Shown here: one piece after another, positions 11,084 through 22,009 of the stretch
How positions within the stretch are numbered: position 1 is the stretch's first letter
Layout: each line of letters begins with the position of its first letter
Assembly (NCBI RefSeq): GCF_042477335.2
Contig: NC_091257.1
Location: 48,454,501 to 48,518,500 of the forward strand
Direction of reading: 5' to 3'
DNA: 64,000 nucleotides
Source: Ovis canadensis
Taxonomy: Eukaryota > Chordata > Mammalia > Artiodactyla > Bovidae
The notes under the pieces: generated by a model
Database searches by the model: none
Seen by the model: only the letters and a program-made list of their open reading frames with translations
What the model was told of the DNA's origin: nothing
Program-made: the position numbers and the translations under genes

Positions 11084-12559
11084 TACTCAGAAAAGTCCCA
11101 TGTGATTATCCATGGCACTTCTTTTCATTACTGACAGGTCCCTATGATGCTAGCTCATGCGGTCAGCCCTTACTCAGCCTCGCAGGGATGTCACTTCTTT
11201 GTGGGTTGTCATTCCTAATGATCTGGAAAGGCTAAGTCCTGGTTCTCAACCTGTATCTCTCCTGTTGGTCCCACCCAGGGAAATGGAGATTTCTGCAAGT
11301 CTCCAGTGCCTGCAGTTATGAGGTCCAAAGAGGATGGATCAGAGAAGGAAACATAGCTACTCCGGCCTCTCCGGCTGCTCACAAGAGGGAGACACCCATT
11401 AGCAGAGGCGAGAGGGGATGGCTCCCTTCCTTGTTGGCAGTGGGCTTGGAAATACCACCCGTAGCCACACTGGCTTCGCCCAGGCCACCTGATACACCTC
11501 AGGCGCCTCAGGGCAGGAAGTCTCAGAAACCAGGCATGGTTTCTGACTGCCCACTTCAACTCTGGTTGGCATGAAAAAGAGAAGGGCTGTGTAGGAACTG
11601 TCTCTGTGCCACAGTGGAAACCGAAGTAGATTCTCAGTACAAACTCACATGACTGAATGGCTGTCGTCTCCATAAGAGACTGGAGCTGTCCTATCCCAGA
11701 GGTGCTTCCGCTGGTGGCCTTGAACTTGGTTTGCAGACAGAAACTGCTCTGGTACACCACAGGAGATGGGGCAACTGAGGATGGGGGTCTGGGGGAGACT
11801 GGCAGGAGCTGGGGCAGGATTTTTTTCCTGACCCCAGCTGGTGATCAGCTCATACCCTAAAGCAGAAGGATTAATAACCAGGGTAATTTTATCCCTGTTA
11901 GAATGTAACTACAGATGTGGGCTTACTGGCTGAAACAGCTAATCCTTTCTACATTTGGCTCACTCATGAAATCCGATGCCTGAGGTTGTCTAAAGCACTG
12001 TTTGCACACGGGCCTGCGCTGGGCGCGGCCTCTCTCTCTGGGCTGAGTGGGCAGCTGTGGGGTGGGGTGGGGAGGCTTCTGAGCTCTGGCCTCTTGCAAG
12101 CTGCCTTTTCCCTGAGCCGGTGATGGAGGCAAAGGCCCGAGGCCTGTGTGTCTGTGGACTTGATGGGCGCAGTTGAAGGAAAACGCCAGGTGTTGGAGTG
12201 GGTGGGTGCACAGAGAGCCTGGAGAGGAGGAGGGGGGAAAAAAACCCCAACAACTCTTGGAAAACAATCTAAGGTTCATTTCGACCTTAAATCCCTGAGA
12301 CTCGAGGGATGGGGAGGCAGAAGGAGGGGGAGGGAAGGGGGAGCCCCAGGTCGAGCCAGCAGGCACCCCGGATTTACAGCGAGGCGATGGTTGGAGGCTG
12401 CAAAGCGAGGAGACACAATTATTAATAATCAAAGAGCTACTGCTGCTGGAGCAGAGATGAAAGGCTTTCCAGGCCAGTCGGTGATGCTCCTGGAGCTCTC
12501 CCCTGGGCAGCCACCTGCGGTGAGTAACAGGAGACAATGTTCCTCTGGTCGCTGAGGTC
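11084..12559. other. Unassigned sequence leading into a CpG-rich block
   Basis: No named repeat. The longest minus frame (11215-11760, 181 residues) is not low-complexity but resembles no family I know. Near the right end a plus-strand ATG at 12457 opens 21 codons and then meets a strong donor-like sequence GCG|GTGAGT (GT at 12520), so this could be a first coding exon. There is no independent support. Confidence 0.35.
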
Positions 12560-13560
12560 CGTGAGTCGGTGCTGCCAGAGGTGTGGCGATCCCGGGAGCC
12601 CTGGAGTGGTGGTGGGTGTGGCCTGAGGCAGAGGGCGGGGCCCCAGTGAGCAGGCGCAAGTGACCCCCGCCTCCCCGCCTCCCCACCTCCTGGTGGGCGT
12701 GGCCACGACGTCACCGGGCCAGGTCTCCCCGGGACCCCAGGCAACCCAGCCCTTGACCTCAGCCGCTCTTAGGCCCTGTGACCATGTCACCCACCGGTGC
12801 AAGGGCACTGGTCGCTTTCCCCCTTCTTCCCACCTTTCACCCCTCCCAAATCTTCAGTCTGGGCTGCAGGAACCTGAGAGGTTAAACCTTCATTCTTGAG
12901 CGCCACCTTCCAGAAACTTCTACAGACGCCCCAGGGTTCTTGGAAGACGTTGAGAGGAAAGTAGAGCAGCCCCACCCGAAAGTTCCAGAAGCAGAGATGG
13001 CGTTTGCCCCAGAGGGGAGTTGGGAAGGGCAAAGTAGCCAAAGGGCTTGTAAGAACACCTTCCTCCCCTGTCCCCTTACCTGGGGCCGTCATTGATGTCC
13101 CACCCCCTCCCCCCAAGCCCCAGCCCCTAAGAACCTCTCCACCGCGGGGTCGGGGCGGGGGCGGGGGTGGGGGGGAGGATTCTGCCTCCGGGGCGGGGTC
13201 CCAGGGTTGGGAAAGGTCGCATCGCCATGGCAACGGACTCTTCCGTGGGAATAACGAACTCTCAAAAGTGCGGCAAATTGGAGAGGGACCTGCTGAGTGC
13301 CAGCTGGGGCTCCAGGGAGGCGGGGGGATGGGCTGTCTGCAGGGAGTGGAGGGGGTTGCCTTGACAGGCGACCCCAAGCCTGGATTCAGGGCTGCATGCA
13401 TTCCCTGGAAGTCAGATGGGGCCACACACGCGGGACACGTGATGTGATGTGCTGCTCTCCCCTGGCCTCCGGTCCCGTCCGCTGACTCATTTAGAAGGGC
13501 CGCGCCCAGTGACAGCCCAGGCTGAGGGGGGCGCTTCCCACTCCCCTAGCAGGTGAGACC
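12560..13560. promoter_or_regulatory. CpG-rich candidate promoter block, direction undecided
   Basis: GC content and CpG density are far above the rest of the window; I count roughly 13 CpG in 13080-13260. Visible motifs are a GC box GGGCGGGGCC (12633-12642), a CRE-like CGACGTCA (12706-12713), a second GC box near 13190-13201, an RFX X-box (13221-13234), an E-box CACGTG (13436-13441) and an AP-1 site TGACTCA (13483-13489). Donor-like sites face both ways: plus GT at 12520, minus CAG|GTAAGG with the exon ending at 13080. TATA boxes are absent. Long frames here are by-products of GC richness. I infer a CpG-island-type promoter; which gene it serves cannot be read from this window. Confidence 0.5.
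13221..13234. promoter_or_regulatory. RFX-type X-box
   Basis: ATCGCCATGGCAAC fits the X-box pattern RYYNYY-N2-RRNRAC at every constrained base and matches 12 of 14 positions of the palindromic form GTTGCCATGGCAAC. It lies in the CpG-rich block. RFX factors use such sites at promoters of ciliary and MHC-II genes; the target here is unknown. The ATG inside it also has a good Kozak context but opens only 45 codons. Confidence 0.5.
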
Positions 13561-14316
13561 AGCAGCTCTTGTGGGAGGACAGGTGGGTTGGCTGTGGAAT
13601 TCAGTTCTACCTGGGTGAGGCCATTTACATGTTTTACAGTTCCTTTTTAAAGTTTTTAAAGCTGTATCAGCCATTTAAAAAGTCTATATGTTTTTTCAGT
13701 TCGGAAACGTGTAAAGAAGGAAATGAACATGAGCCGCAGTCCCCATCTTCCCACCCGAACATAACCAACTACTGTTAGCATTTCGCTGTCGTCCTCCTGA
13801 CATGCTCACATGGTCACCTAGGGATGTACTAGGGATGAAAGTAGATTCCATGATGTTTCGTCATCTGAATTTTCACTTACCGTACCAAAGACAGGGAAAG
13901 ACATAGAAACACACAGTACTGTTGAATATTATTTCAAATGGCAACATAGGGTTACTGTGATTTGTTAGCTAATTTCTTCTTGCTGGAAAAATTTAAATTA
14001 TTTCCCAATTTTTATTCTTCTACATGGTAGAAGGATAAACATCCTTCTACATACCTATTTGCATTCAGTTTTCTTAAACTTCTAGAAGAATTACTGGGCA
14101 TTTAAATTTTTAATGTATATTTCTGAATTATGGTTCTGGGTTTTTTGTTTGTTTTTTTTGGTCTTTTGTTTCTTTTTTGTTTTTTTGAGAGCCAGTGGAC
14201 TTTATTTTCTCCCTATCGGTATTAGGAATCAGGGAAAGATTCATTATACAGTTTATATTCTCCCCAAATCAAGATCTGAAATGAGTTTGGGTGTGAATAG
14301 ATTTTTTTCTAGAGGC
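13561..14316. other. AT-rich unassigned sequence, probably an ancient repeat
   Basis: From about 13700 to 14110 the text (for example 'TTTCCCAATTTTTATTCTTC' and 'AGAAGAATTACTGGGCA') resembles an old L1-type 3' region in antisense. I cannot name it firmly. 14140-14185 is a T-rich run with G interruptions. Confidence 0.35.
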
Positions 14317-14329
14317 TATCCAGGAAGCA

Positions 14330-14538
14330 GGCTTCCCTGGTGGCTCTGAGGGTAAAGGATCTGCCTGCAATGTGGGAGACCTGGGTTCGATCCCAGGGTT
14401 GGGAGGATCCCCTGGAGGAGGGCATTGCAACCCACTCCAGTATTCTTGCCTGGAGAATCCCCATGGACAAAGGAGTATGGCGGGTTACAGTCCTTGGGGT
14501 TGCAAAGAATCAGACATGACTGAGTGACTAAGCACATT
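14330..14538 (+). mobile_element. Bov-tA SINE with perfect 13-bp target duplication
   Basis: Head GGCTTCCCTGGTGGCTC, box B GGTTCGATCCC, Bov-A body and the GACTGAGTGACTAAGCACA tail are all present. The sequence TATCCAGGAAGCA occurs at 14317-14329 and again at 14539-14551, an exact target-site duplication. The duplication shows a recent, complete insertion. Confidence 0.97.
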
Positions 14539-14551
14539 TATCCAGGAAGCA

Positions 14552-15886
14552 CTCTGAAGGGGTAGCAGTCAGGTGCACTAGTTAGTGAATGGGTTACTCC
14601 TGTGGGCTGCAGGGCCGATCCCCATGGGGATCCTCTGGGAGACCACACAGGACCACCCTCAGAATTGACCCCCATTTGTTTCTGCAAGGCATCAGCTCTC
14701 CAGATTGGCTGATTTCCCCCCACTATTATGTGGAAAATGTCCACAGGTAAATTCTGAGAAAGACCAAGAGGATGCAGTCGGAGCACTCACAGCCTCAGTG
14801 ACGAATGAATGATTGCTCCTTACCCTGAACTCAAGCCAAGGCATGAGGCTAATCCAGGACACAGTTGCAAAATGGGTTAAGATTCCATCAGCCCCTTCAC
14901 CTTCCCTCTCAGCTCCCTAAAACATCTCTTGGTGCCAACTCCATGCTGCCCCCAGCTTCCAAGATACTTGATTCTCCAAAACACATGAAAGAGGTCTTCT
15001 CCTGATTAGAGTCAGAGACAAAATATGCTAGTTACTCTTCCAAGCACGTTTATATTTTAAGACAGGGGAGAATAGCTCTTCACTGAAGAAACTGATGATA
15101 ACATTGGCATTTCAGACATGGTGGCAGCTAACGGCTTTCCTGGCAGGACACCCAGCTGGCTTGTCCAGCACAGGAATTCTGCTCGTCCTTTCCTGAACTG
15201 TGGCAGGTGAGAGGAGGCAGGGAGGTGGAAGTGGAGGAGGCAGGGAGGGAAGAGTCCAGAGATTTGATTTGCTAGTATGGAGGACACTGGCCTGTGGATT
15301 TTAGAAACTGAGAGGAAAAGAGGAAATCTGTGCGGGGGCGGGGGGTGAAGAGGGGTGGGGGAGGGAGGAATCAGTTGCTGGAGGTGTCCACATCAAAAAC
15401 AAAAATCTTAAAAAAAAAAGATTGAGCAGTTTGCCCTCCTTCCTCTCTGACTCCTCCTTCTTGGTGTCCTTCAGGGATCCTACTTTCTTCTGCCAGTCCC
15501 CTGCAGGCTGGTGCTACCTAGAGTTCAGTCCTGGACCTGTTTTCTTCTCCAGCTGCACGCACTGTGCAGCCAGCATGCCTTCATGGCTTCTGCAGCCGCC
15601 ACAGCACACATATGCTGGCCCAGCTTGTCGGAGGGGAGCCTAGGTCCCGACTGTCCAGAAGTTGACAGCATTCAGGGTAGTGGGAGGAATCTTGGGGTAC
15701 ACAGGTACTCCCTTCGGTGTGTGTTCTCTTGCTGTGTTTGAAAGCTAGTGTCCCTAGTTGAGTTGTGAGCTGTGAGAACAAGGGCTTGACTTTGATTCGC
15801 TAAATCTGCAGTGACCAGCAGACACTGGTGGAGCTGCCCTCCGTGGGTGTTTCTCCAGCAGCACCATTTTGGGGACCTAGGAGAGA
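14552..15886. other. Unassigned single-copy sequence
   Basis: I see no gene or repeat I can name. A GGGGGCGGGGGG purine run lies near 15330-15370 and a short A run near 15405-15420. Confidence 0.45.
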
Positions 15887-16004
15887 GGGCTTCTCTGATA
15901 GCTCAATTGGTAAAGAATCTTCCTGCAGTGCAGGAGACCCCAGATTGATTCCTGGGTCAGGAAGATCCCTTGGAGAACGGATAGGCTACCCACTCCAGTA
16001 TTTT
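15887..16004 (+). mobile_element. Bov-tA SINE, 3' half missing
   Basis: Head GGGCTTCTCTGATAGCTC through CACTCCAGTATTTT, then it stops exactly where a second, complete Bov-tA begins. The missing 3' half is not found on the other side of that second copy. Confidence 0.92.
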
Positions 16005-16199
16005 GGGGCTTCCCTTGTGGCTTAGCTGGTAAAGAATCTGCCTGCAATGCAGGAGACCTGAGTTCAGTCCCTGGGTTGGGAAGATCCCCTGGAGAAAGGA
16101 AAGGCTGTCCACTCCAGTGTTCTGGCCTGGAGAGTTCCATGGACTGTATAGTCCATGGGGTCACAAACAGTTGGACATGACTAAGCGCCTTTCACTTTT
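16005..16199 (+). mobile_element. Bov-tA SINE, head-to-tail with the preceding one
   Basis: Complete from GGGGCTTCCCTTGTGG to the CTAAGCGCCTTTCAC tail. TAGGAG at 15878-15883 (before the first copy) and at 16199-16204 (after this one) may be one duplication around the pair. Confidence 0.93.
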
Positions 16200-16526
16200 A
16201 GGAGGATGGGGGCCAGCACCTTTCCATGCAGCATCTTTGTTTCTACTGACACAGGGACCGCCACCCCCCCCCCCCCCGCCCCCACCACAGCCATTCACAA
16301 TTCCTCAGAACCTTCTACTCCCCAAATGCAGTAGATTTCCAGTTTTCATCCCCACTCCTCTCTTTGCAGCACCTGGCACTATTCACCACCTCCACCATCT
16401 TGAAACCATCCTTCCTTGGCCTCCCTAACATCACACCCTCGCCCCGTCCTTCTGTCCAATGCGCTGTTTTCTTTCATCTCCTAAACATAGTCCTCCCCGA
16501 AGACTCCGTCCTCTGGCGTGGTGTGA
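16200..16526. other. Unassigned, with a poly-C tract
   Basis: A C-rich run spans about 16263-16285 with single A and G interruptions. Nothing else can be named. Confidence 0.5.
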
Positions 16527-16690
16527 GGCAGTGGAAAGAATGCAGGTTTGGGAGCCAGCATGGCTGTTGGATCCTGGGCTGTGTCATGTATTAGCTGGGT
16601 GACCTCTCTGAGCCTCCATTTGCTCAACTGTAACATGCAGATTAATCAGGAGGGCTGAAGATGCGGTGGGTAAAGGGTCTGACACAAAGT
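16527..16690 (+). mobile_element. MIR SINE
   Basis: Near full-length MIR order: GGAGCCAGCATGGCTG, the GATCCTGGGCTGTGTCATG block, TTAGCTGGGTGACC, CTCTGAGCCTCCATTTGC, then CTGTAACATGCAGATTAAT. One of the best-preserved ancient SINEs in this window. Confidence 0.8.
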
Positions 16691-18161
16691 CATGGCTAAA
16701 CACAGGGCAGTTGTGGGTGTTCCTGTGTGACTCTGCCAAGCATTACACAAGCCCCTGTTGACTCACCCACTGCTCACCTCTGGGCTGGGGGAGCCAGCAC
16801 TCTTTCCCCATCCCTGAATCCTCTCCTGCATCTGGTCCTGGATGCCACATATGTGTAAATGTTTCCACTTTTGATGTCCTGCCATGACCCAGGCATTGGC
16901 CTGCAGAAACCTACCTTGTCATCCTTCTTTCTCTGAAACTCTTCCTGCCAGGATTTCCCCTGGTTCAGCCATCCACACGCTGCTATTTCCCAGCCTTTTG
17001 GGATAAAAAACTTGGGAGTGTCTTTGATTCAGCCATCTCTTTGGCTTTTCATATCTGGAAATCGCTATGATTATTGGTCCAGGGACTTCACATGCATTTC
17101 TGACTTCATCTTAACAGAACTTTGAAGCTGGCTATTATAGAAATGTGGCCTGGAGATGCAAAATCATCTGCCAGGAGAGCGAATAGTAGAGCAGGACTTG
17201 GACTCAGAGCCTAGCTTATCCCATTTCTTGGAAATTCCCTCCCCGGAATAATGGGAAGTCAGACTGGTCCCACATCCCACTAACTGAAAATGTTGGGGTC
17301 TCTGCATCTTAAGAACAAACTGATGAACCTTTCCTAGTGTCTATCTGCAGCTGTCAGGTTTCTCCTGTCTCCCCCTGGTACATACCCACCAGTCTGCATT
17401 ACTCTCTGCTCTGGGTTCCTTAGTCACTGCCAGCTAACATCCACCTCCCTGGAGTGGCCCCTACCATGTCATTTGATCCCCAAGACACTTTGTGGCCCTC
17501 ACCATACCTGAGCCCTGTTTAACCTCTTCACAACCTGTCTACCAACATGCTTTCCTTTCCCTCCCCTCCTGGATGTCCTCCCACCTCTCTGGCAGTCCTG
17601 CCCTAGTGGCCTTGGCCAGCCCATCACTTGGATGCTGCAAATCCCCAGATTTTGTTTCCAGGCCATGTTCCCTTTATAAACCCTTTATTCACCCCGGTGG
17701 GCTCATTTCCTCTTGGAGTTTCAAGGTTCTCATATGCACCCCCCCAGAAATACCCATTTCCCCTGTTTCAGTCTCTCAGTCCATCTCAGCCTGTATCAGG
17801 TGCTGACTTTGATGGAAGAGATTCACTTTCCTAAAAGTCTTGAGTTTGGTTCTCAGCTTGGTCTACCTCTGGCTCCAGGAAATATTTTTTGTTTATTCAA
17901 AATTGCCAAGGAAGCCTCTGTCTCTCACAGTTTGCTTTGGGTTAGTAACCAACTGCCCCGAGCCTGTAATTTTCTCTCTTCAGTGCCTCAGATGATGGTC
18001 AGTGATGGCTGCCGATACCACCATCTTTTAATTACTGTTTGCTCTGTACCTCTCATGTGCCAGACAAGGGTCTTAGTACTTACACTGCTGCATCAGGCCA
18101 GGGTTCTTCCATACTCCCACTGTGAGGAGAGGAAGCTGAGGTTAGATGCTTTTGGAGATTT
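16691..18161. other. Unassigned, with a MIR-like fragment near 17095-17225
   Basis: The fragment reads like the antisense MIR core (CTGGAGATGCAAAATCATCTG ... GAGCAGGACTTGGACTC, quoted in parts). The rest has short frames of up to 165 residues that run into BovB and show no known domain. Confidence 0.45.
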
Positions 18162-19508
18162 CAGTTCAGTTCAGTCACTCAGTCGTGTCCGACTCTTTGC
18201 GACCCCATGAATTGCAGCACGCCAGGCCTCCCTGTCCATCACCAACTCCCGGAGTTCACTCAGACTCACGTCCATCGAGTCAGTGATACCATCCAGCCAT
18301 CTCATCCTTGGTCGTCCCCTTCTCCTCCTGCCCCCAATCCCTCCCAGCATCAGAGTCTTTTCCAATTAGTCAACTCTTCGCGTGAGGTGGCCAAAGTACT
18401 GGAGTTTCAGCTTTAGCATCATTCCTTCCAAAGAAATCCCAGGGTTGATCTGAAGGTCAGAATGGACTGGTTGGATCTCCTTGCAGTCCAAGGGACTCTC
18501 AAGAGTCTTCTCCAGCACCACAGTTCAAACGCATCAATTCTTCAGCGCTCAGCCTTCTTCACAGTCCAACTCTCACATCCATACATGACCACTGGAAAAA
18601 CCATAGCCTTGACTAGACGGACCTTAGTCGGCAAAGTAATGTCTCTGCTTTTGAATATGCTATCTAGGTTGGTCATAACTTTTCTTCCAAGGAGTAAGCA
18701 TCTTTTAATTTCATGGCTGCAATCGCCATCTGCAGTGATTTTGGAGCCCTCAAAAAAATAAAGTCTGACACTGTTTCCACTGTTTCCCCATCTATTTCCC
18801 ATGAAGTGATGGGACTGGATGCCATCATCTTTGTCTTCTGAATGTTGAGCTTTAAGCCAACTTTTTCACTCTCCTCTTTTACTTTCATCAAGAGGCTTTT
18901 GAGTTCCTCTTCACTTTCTGCCATAAGGGTGGTGTCATCTGTATATCTGAAGTTATTGATATTTCTCCTGGCAATCTTGATTCCAGCTTGTGTTTCTTCT
19001 AGTCCAGCGTTTCTCATGATATATTCTGCATAGAAGTTAAATAAGCAGGGTGACAATATACAGCCTTGATGTACTCCTTTTCCTGTTTGGAACCAGTCTG
19101 TTGTTCCATGTCCAGTTCTAACTGTTGCTTCCTGGCCTGCATACAGATTTCTCCAGAGGCAGGTCAGGTGGTCTGGTATGCCCATCTCTCTCAGAATTTT
19201 CCACAGTTTATTGTGATCCATACAGTCAAAGGCTTTGGCATAGTCAATAAAGCAGAAATAGATGTTTTTCTGGAACTCTCTTGCTTTTTCCATGATCCAG
19301 AGGATGTTGGCAATTTGATCTCTGGTTCCTCTGCCTTTTCTAAATCCAGCTTGAACATCAGGAAGTTCACGGTTCATGTATTGCTGAAGCCTGGCTTGGA
19401 GAATTTTGAGCATTACTTTACTAGCGTGTGAGATGAGTGCAACTGTGCGGTAGTTTGAGCATTCTTTGGCATTGCCTTTCTTTGGGATTGGAATGAAAAC
19501 TGACCTTT
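18162..19508 (-). mobile_element. BovB LINE, 5'-truncated (1.35 kb)
   Basis: 3' terminus at 18162 ((CAGTT)n in antisense) and a 5' truncation point at 19508, where BovB sequence stops after GAATGAAAACTGACCTTT. It covers most of the reverse transcriptase and the C-terminal region. It is closely similar to the 5795-7069 copy but an independent insertion with a different truncation point. Confidence 0.95.
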
Positions 19509-19599
19509 GACCTTCAAAAGTAGCCATGTATACAGGAGAATTTAGAAACACATGTGCATGTACAGCAAAGATACTCAAATAAACTCTGAAACGAGGCAT
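18673..19599 (-). pseudogene. BovB reverse-transcriptase fragment, longest frame in window (308 aa)
   Basis: Residues 1-31 come from flanking non-BovB DNA, so the starting Met is accidental. BovB-like sequence begins at about RSVFIPIPKKG (residue 32). The motifs in order are FRKGRGTRDQ (86-95), FIDYAKAFD with catalytic Asp119 (117-125), QGCILSP (178-184) and YTDD (219-222). The family standard is YADD, so the third position before the Asp pair is changed from Ala to Thr. After residue about 283 the frame shifts at an A-rich run and the C-terminal domain is lost. The endonuclease domain is absent. It cannot support retrotransposition alone. No promoter is visible, so expression is not implied. 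Confidence 0.9.
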
Positions 19600-20019
19600 T
19601 CACTTAGAGTGTATCCCTAGGCTCAGAGAAAGTCTAGGTAAGTGGTGGGGTGTCCCTAGGGCAGAGCTAATCTGCAAAGGCCAGGAAAGCTGGCTGTTTT
19701 CTCATTTTGCAGTCTTCTTTTGGCATATTTGTTTGTTTGTTTTGTATCTGTTTCAGCTCCTGGCATTTCAGGAAATCTTTGCCAAAACACTAATTGAACA
19801 CAAGCTAAAGAAATAGCTTTAATCACAGTGATTAAGCATGACAGGGCATATAATCTTTGCAAAAATATTTTGGAACAGTCTCAAACAAATGTACTATTAT
19901 AGCCTTCAACAGCATCGAAGAAAGAAAGAGGGAGGGGTGAGATAGAAAAGGAAGGAGAATGGACAGAAAAGACTAGCAAACCTTGAGGAAGGGGGGAGAA
20001 GTAGAATCTGATTTCCAGA
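19509..20019. other. Unassigned sequence
   Basis: No gene or repeat I can name. A short TTTG run lies at 19727-19742. Confidence 0.45.
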
Positions 20020-21360
20020 GTTACTACGTTATAATAGCCAAATGCACAGTTTCAACAACAACAACACAATTGCAAGGCATAGAAAGAGTCAGGAACAGAT
20101 GGCCCATTCAGAGGAACAAAATTAATTGACAGAAGCTGTCCCTGAAGAAAGTCAGACATCAAAATCATTAGACAAAGACTTTAAGGCAAATCTCTCAAGT
20201 ATTTTCAAAGAGCTAGGGAAAACATGGATAAAGAACAAAATGAAATTAGGAAATCAATGTGTGAACAAAATGAGAATATTAACAGAAATTATAAAAAGGA
20301 AACAAAAGTTTTGAACTGAAAAGTACAATAATTTATATAAAAATTCACTAGAGAGGGTTCAGCAACAAATTAGAACAAGAAGAGAAAGAAAATCAGGGAA
20401 CTTGCAGATAGAAATATTAAAAAAAGTATAGACTCTGAGAAGCAGGGAAAAGGAATGAATAAAAATGAACAGACCACAGGGATTTGTGGAATGCCATTAA
20501 GGGGAACAACTTATACCTTATGGGCATTTCAGAAGAAGAGACAGAATGATTATATGGAGAAATGGTGGCTGAAAACTTCCCTAATTTGGAGAAAGACATG
20601 ATTCAAGAAGCTCCATAAACTCTAAGTAGGATGAACTCAGAGAGATCCATGCTGAGACATATAATCAAACTGTAAACAAAGACAAAGAATCTTAAAAATA
20701 GCAAGAGAAACCTTAGCACGTACAAGGGATCCTCAATAGATTATTAGCTGATTTATCATCAGAAGTCATGGAGGCCAGTGGGCAGTGATATAAGTTAAAA
20801 TGCTGAAAGAAAAACTGTCAACCAAGAATTCTATATCTGGCTAAACTGTGCTTCAGATATGAGGGAGAAAGTAAGACATTCTCTGATAAACAAAAGCTAG
20901 AGGAGTTCATTACCATTCGACCTACTCTACCAGAAATTCTAAAGGGAGTCCTTCAAGTTGAAATGAAAGGACCTTCGATAGTAATGCAAAGTGATGTGTG
21001 TGTGTGTGCTAACTTCAGTTGCGTCCTTTGTGACCCTATGGATTATAGCCCACCAGGCTTCTCTGTCTGTGGTGATTCTCCAGGCAAGAATACTGGAGTG
21101 GGTTGCCATGCCCTCCTCAGGGGAATCTTTCTGACCCAGAGAGAAAACCAGCATCTCTTGTGTCTCCTGCATTGGCAGGTAGGTTCTTTACCACTAGTGC
21201 CACCTGGGAAGCCTGCAGAAAAAGGTAAATATATGGGCAAACACAAAGTCCATTATTATTGAAATTTTGGTTTGTAACTCCTTTTTAAATTTTCTACAGT
21301 ATTTAATGGACAAAAATTATAAATCTGTCACTGGGGACACAACGTGTAATAATAAAATTA
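20020..21360 (+). mobile_element. Old L1, ORF1 region, interrupted by a SINE
   Basis: The segment matches the ORF1 region and following sequence of mammalian L1: the 'GACAAAGACTTTAAGGCA' block, 'AAATTCACTAGAGAGGGTTC', 'GAAGTCATGGAGGCCAG', 'AACTGTCAACCAAGAATTCT' and 'AAAGGGAGTCCTTCAAG'. It resumes after the SINE at 21214 with the GTTTGTAACTCC block. The 62-residue frame at 20126-20314 is an ORF1 remnant rich in Lys and Glu. Frames are otherwise broken. Confidence 0.75.
20993..21213 (-). mobile_element. Bov-tA SINE inside L1
   Basis: Antisense Bov-A body and tRNA-like head ending GTGCCACCTGGGAAGCC. A (TG)n run of about 18 bp marks the left, tail side. L1 continues on both sides. Confidence 0.92.
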
Positions 21361-22009
21361 ACAATCAATTTCACAGCTAATCTGATGTCCACTGAGCCAG
21401 GAAAGAAGGCAACAGGAGTCAGGTTACATGGCACCCAGGGCTCCTTTATTGTGAGCTGAGTCTGTTACAGAGAAGTATGGGATGTACTCTTCTTTGAGTT
21501 CCTAATCCCAGACAAACTTTCCATAGCAGTGGCTGCAAGTCTCACCTGTTAGAAACCATGTACGCTTCTCCCTGACTGGCCATTCAGTCCTGTGTTCATT
21601 TGTTTGTTTACTCATTTGTTCCCTCATTGCTGTCATACATTTAGAATAAAACATGAAGTCCTCATCATGGCTTTCAAGGCTCCTGGCAGCTTCTCCAGCC
21701 TCATTTCTTACCACTCCCCACTCAGTCTGATTTCTGTCTAATTGTCACACACATCAAACATCGTTGAGTTTCAGGGTCTTTGCACTTGCTGGGAGGACTT
21801 ATCTGCTTCACGCATCTCTCATGCTCCAGCAGGCTAACCTGGGCTTGCTTTCATGGTAACCTAGCAAGTTTCTGAGAGAGAAAGAGAGAGGACCAAGGCC
21901 ACCCAGGCCTAGGTTTGGAACTGGCACTTGGTCACAGCTTTCACATCTTACTGGCCAGAGCAGGTCACAGAGAAATGGGGATGGGGAAATGCCAAAGGCT
22001 GTATGGGGG
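21361..22009. other. Unassigned sequence
   Basis: No gene or repeat I can name with confidence. Confidence 0.45.

Noticed and set aside
11923-12744. 273-residue minus-strand open frame
   Set aside because: It is Pro/Ser-rich, lies in GC- and purine-rich DNA with equally long frames on other strands, and has no recognisable domain. Explained by a low stop-codon frequency.
12787-13425. 212-residue minus-strand open frame in the CpG block
   Set aside because: Contains long Pro and Gly runs from simple GC-rich sequence. It is only mentioned because a donor-like site falls inside it; not called as a gene.
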